In this document: positions 5,740-7,493 of the stretch, piece by piece
Numbering within the stretch: the stretch's first letter is position 1
Layout of the letters: each line of letters starts with the position of its first letter
Assembly: GCA_014379075.1 (NCBI GenBank)
Contig: JACMMN010000043.1
Span: 1-7,493, forward strand
DNA length: 7,493 bases
DNA from: Pyrinomonadaceae bacterium
Lineage (GTDB): Bacteria > Acidobacteriota > Blastocatellia > Pyrinomonadales > Pyrinomonadaceae
Direction: 5' to 3'
Notes under the pieces: generated by a model
Database searches by the model: none
Told to the model about the DNA's origin: nothing
Seen by the model: the letters and a program-made list of their open reading frames with translations, nothing else
Translations under genes and position numbers: made by a program

Positions 5740-7493
5740 ATGATAACTATCCCAAACTGTCTTTCAAAAAACATCCGGGCCTTAATATGTCTGGTGTTAG
5801 TAGCGGTATTTGTACAGATTTTCGGCACGCTGGTGGAAGCCGGCACTACCCGTCGGAACGTCCGGAAACAAACCGCAATGTGGACCCGTGCAGATGAAGG
5901 TAAGATCGCAGCCCGAGGGCAGCGGCTTATCAACGCTGAGAAATACGTTGTATTCAATCTGGATCAGTCGCAGCTGGCGAAAATTCTGGCTGATGCCCCG
6001 CTTGAACACACCGAAGAGTCAAACCGAAAAGTTACCGTATTTACGGTTCCTAAACCGAATGGCGAATTGACACAATTCCGTCTCGAAGAATCACCTATCC
6101 TCTCACCGGAGATCGCCGCGAAGAACCCCGGCTGGAAAACCTTCCAGGGATATAGCATCGACGAACCCGGTGTCACGGCCCGCTTCGACTGGACTCCAGC
6201 CGGCTTTCACGGGTACGTGTTTGCATCTGAGGGAACATATTCCATCGACCCTTTTCAAACTAACGATACGGATAACTATCTGGTTTTTTACAAAAAGGAG
6301 TTCGGACCGTCGCAGCGCAGCTTTCACTGCAAACTCGATGAAATGCTGCAGGACGAGAAAAGCCTTCGCGACGTGATGCCGGAGCCTATGAGTTTCGCTC
6401 CTGAATTCGTGCACGGAACCCAGATTCGCACTCACAAACTTGCAATTGCCACGACTTTTGAATGGACTACCATTTTTAGACAGGCTGGCGATACCGATAC
6501 TCAGGCCCAGGAGCGCGCTTTCAGCCAGGTAACGACCTCTGTGAATCGTATCGCGGGTGTCTACCGTAAGGAATTTGCGATCAGCTTTAGTTTAGTTTCG
6601 GGTACGAATCTTACCTATGTCGTAAATCCCGAAACACCTGCCGATTATTCGAATAGCGGTTCCTCGGATTTGAATGCGAATGTTACGAATATGAACGCGG
6701 CCCTCGGTGTCGCTAACTACGATATCGGCCACGTCTTCGGATCCAGCGATAATGGGGTGGCCCAATTGGGCGCGGTTTGCGGCAGCAGCAAGGCAAGAGG
6801 TTATTCCGGACAACCTAATCCCGTAGGCGACCCTTTCGATATTGATTATGTGGCTCACGAGATGGGGCATCAGTACGCGGCTAACCACACCTTCAGTGCC
6901 GCCACGAATTGCGGCAGCAGTCCATCGGCTGCACGAGTTGAACCAGGCAGCGCCGTTACGATAATGGGCTATGCCGGTATTTGCAATGGTAATGCTAATG
7001 TTTCGCGAAACTCCATCGATACATTTCATGTTTATAATCTGGCGGAGATAATCACCTTCGTGACAACCGGCAACGGTTCGACATGCGGCGTTCTCAGCGG
7101 TACGAACACGGTTCCAGTGTTGTCCGCTCTGACTAATTATACGATCCCCGTCAACACTCCTTTTATTCTGACGGCGTCCGCAACCGATGCGGACAGCGAT
7201 GCTCTCACCTACAGCTGGGAACAGCGTGACGCAGCTTCCGCGTCGGCAAGCTATCCCGGCACGACGGATGACGACGATATCAGCCTGGCCGCGCGTCCGG
7301 GATTCCGTTCTTACGTGCCGGTGGCCGGTGGTTCGAGAACATTTCCAAACATGACTTATGTTTTGAACAGCGCTAACGAAGCCCCCGTATTCTTCACCGG
7401 GATCAATGCGCTCGGTATAAACTGCGGAACCGGCAGCCGGACTTGTATATCGGCCGAGGACCTTCCCTCGGCGGCACGGACGATGAATTTCCG
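5740..7493 (+). CDS. secreted reprolysin-like (M12B-type) zinc metalloprotease, 3' end beyond window
   Basis: The frame is open from the ATG at 5740 to the window edge: 584 codons plus two bases, with no stop. Residues 1-34 form a Sec signal peptide, with Lys10/Arg13, a hydrophobic core at 14-32 and likely cleavage after VEA at 34. Residues about 35-227 are probably a propeptide. The metzincin catalytic domain spans about 229-445. Its zinc motif is HEMGHQYAANH at 373-383 (ligands His373, His377 and His383; catalytic Glu374), followed by a Met-turn, IMGYA, with Met409. Cys347, Cys391, Cys415 and Cys449 could form disulfides outside the cytoplasm. From about 456 an Ig/PKD-like segment begins, with TDADSDALTYSWEQRD at 482-497. 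This resembles the region following the protease domain in many bacterial reprolysin-like proteins. Further repeats or a sorting domain probably lie past the edge. The likely role is degradation of extracellular protein. The start is supported by the AGGAG site. The zinc motif has Ala380 where metzincins normally have Gly. Confidence 0.92.
   Translation, partial: MITIPNCLSKNIRALICLVLVAVFVQIFGTLVEAGTTRRNVRKQTAMWTRADEGKIAARGQRLINAEKYVVFNLDQSQLAKILADAPLEHTEESNRKVTVFTVPKPNGELTQFRLEESPILSPEIAAKNPGWKTFQGYSIDEPGVTARFDWTPAGFHGYVFASEGTYSIDPFQTNDTDNYLVFYKKEFGPSQRSFHCKLDEMLQDEKSLRDVMPEPMSFAPEFVHGTQIRTHKLAIATTFEWTTIFRQAGDTDTQAQERAFSQVTTSVNRIAGVYRKEFAISFSLVSGTNLTYVVNPETPADYSNSGSSDLNANVTNMNAALGVANYDIGHVFGSSDNGVAQLGAVCGSSKARGYSGQPNPVGDPFDIDYVAHEMGHQYAANHTFSAATNCGSSPSAARVEPGSAVTIMGYAGICNGNANVSRNSIDTFHVYNLAEIITFVTTGNGSTCGVLSGTNTVPVLSALTNYTIPVNTPFILTASATDADSDALTYSWEQRDAASASASYPGTTDDDDISLAARPGFRSYVPVAGGSRTFPNMTYVLNSANEAPVFFTGINALGINCGTGSRTCISAEDLPSAARTMNF

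Noticed and set aside
6592..7029. 145-codon open frame on the minus strand
   Set aside because: It is antisense to the metalloprotease zinc-motif region, which reads as a coherent family protein on the plus strand.
7453..7472. 7-bp hairpin GCCGAGG / CCTCGGC
   Set aside because: It lies inside the open metalloprotease frame, has no T-run after it, and the encoded residues match the family pattern, so it is probably a coding coincidence.

Overview
The window holds five protein-coding genes on about 7.5 kb of roughly 50% G+C DNA. There are no RNA genes, CRISPR arrays, transposases or phage genes. The gene types and the style of the proteins suggest a Gram-negative environmental bacterium: a membrane-anchored FHA-like/trypsin-like protease, a MacB/FtsX-type permease, a DHA2 drug exporter, a PlsC-type acyltransferase, and a large secreted reprolysin-like metalloprotease with a C-terminal Ig-like region. 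My best guess is Acidobacteriota (Blastocatellia-like). This is an impression from protein style, not a database result.

Layout. (1) Positions 1-2861, plus strand: a candidate sigma70-type promoter, then a membrane-anchored serine protease (74-1717), and 40 bases later an ABC-transporter permease (1758-2861). The two look like a short operon with no ATPase in view. (2) Positions 2865-5530, minus strand: read in transcription order, a PlsC-like acyltransferase (5530 to 4610), a 113-base gap spanned by a nested inverted repeat, then a 14-helix MFS exporter (4496 to 2865). The exporter converges on the permease with only 3 bases between stop codons. (3) Positions 5531-5739: a divergent intergenic region, AT-rich, with two perfect 10-bp palindromes. 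(4) Positions 5740 to the window end, plus strand: a secreted zinc metalloprotease, cut off by the window edge.

How they fit together. Every product acts at or beyond the cell envelope: two proteases, a permease, an exporter and a membrane-lipid acyltransferase. This could reflect envelope maintenance plus extracellular proteolysis, but the three transcription units need not be functionally linked. I see no convincing undescribed multi-gene system. The most unusual items are the FHA-like/protease plus orphan-permease pair, the roughly 119-base nested inverted repeat at the end of the acyltransferase gene, a terminator-like hairpin inside the permease gene, and the paired palindromes upstream of the metalloprotease.
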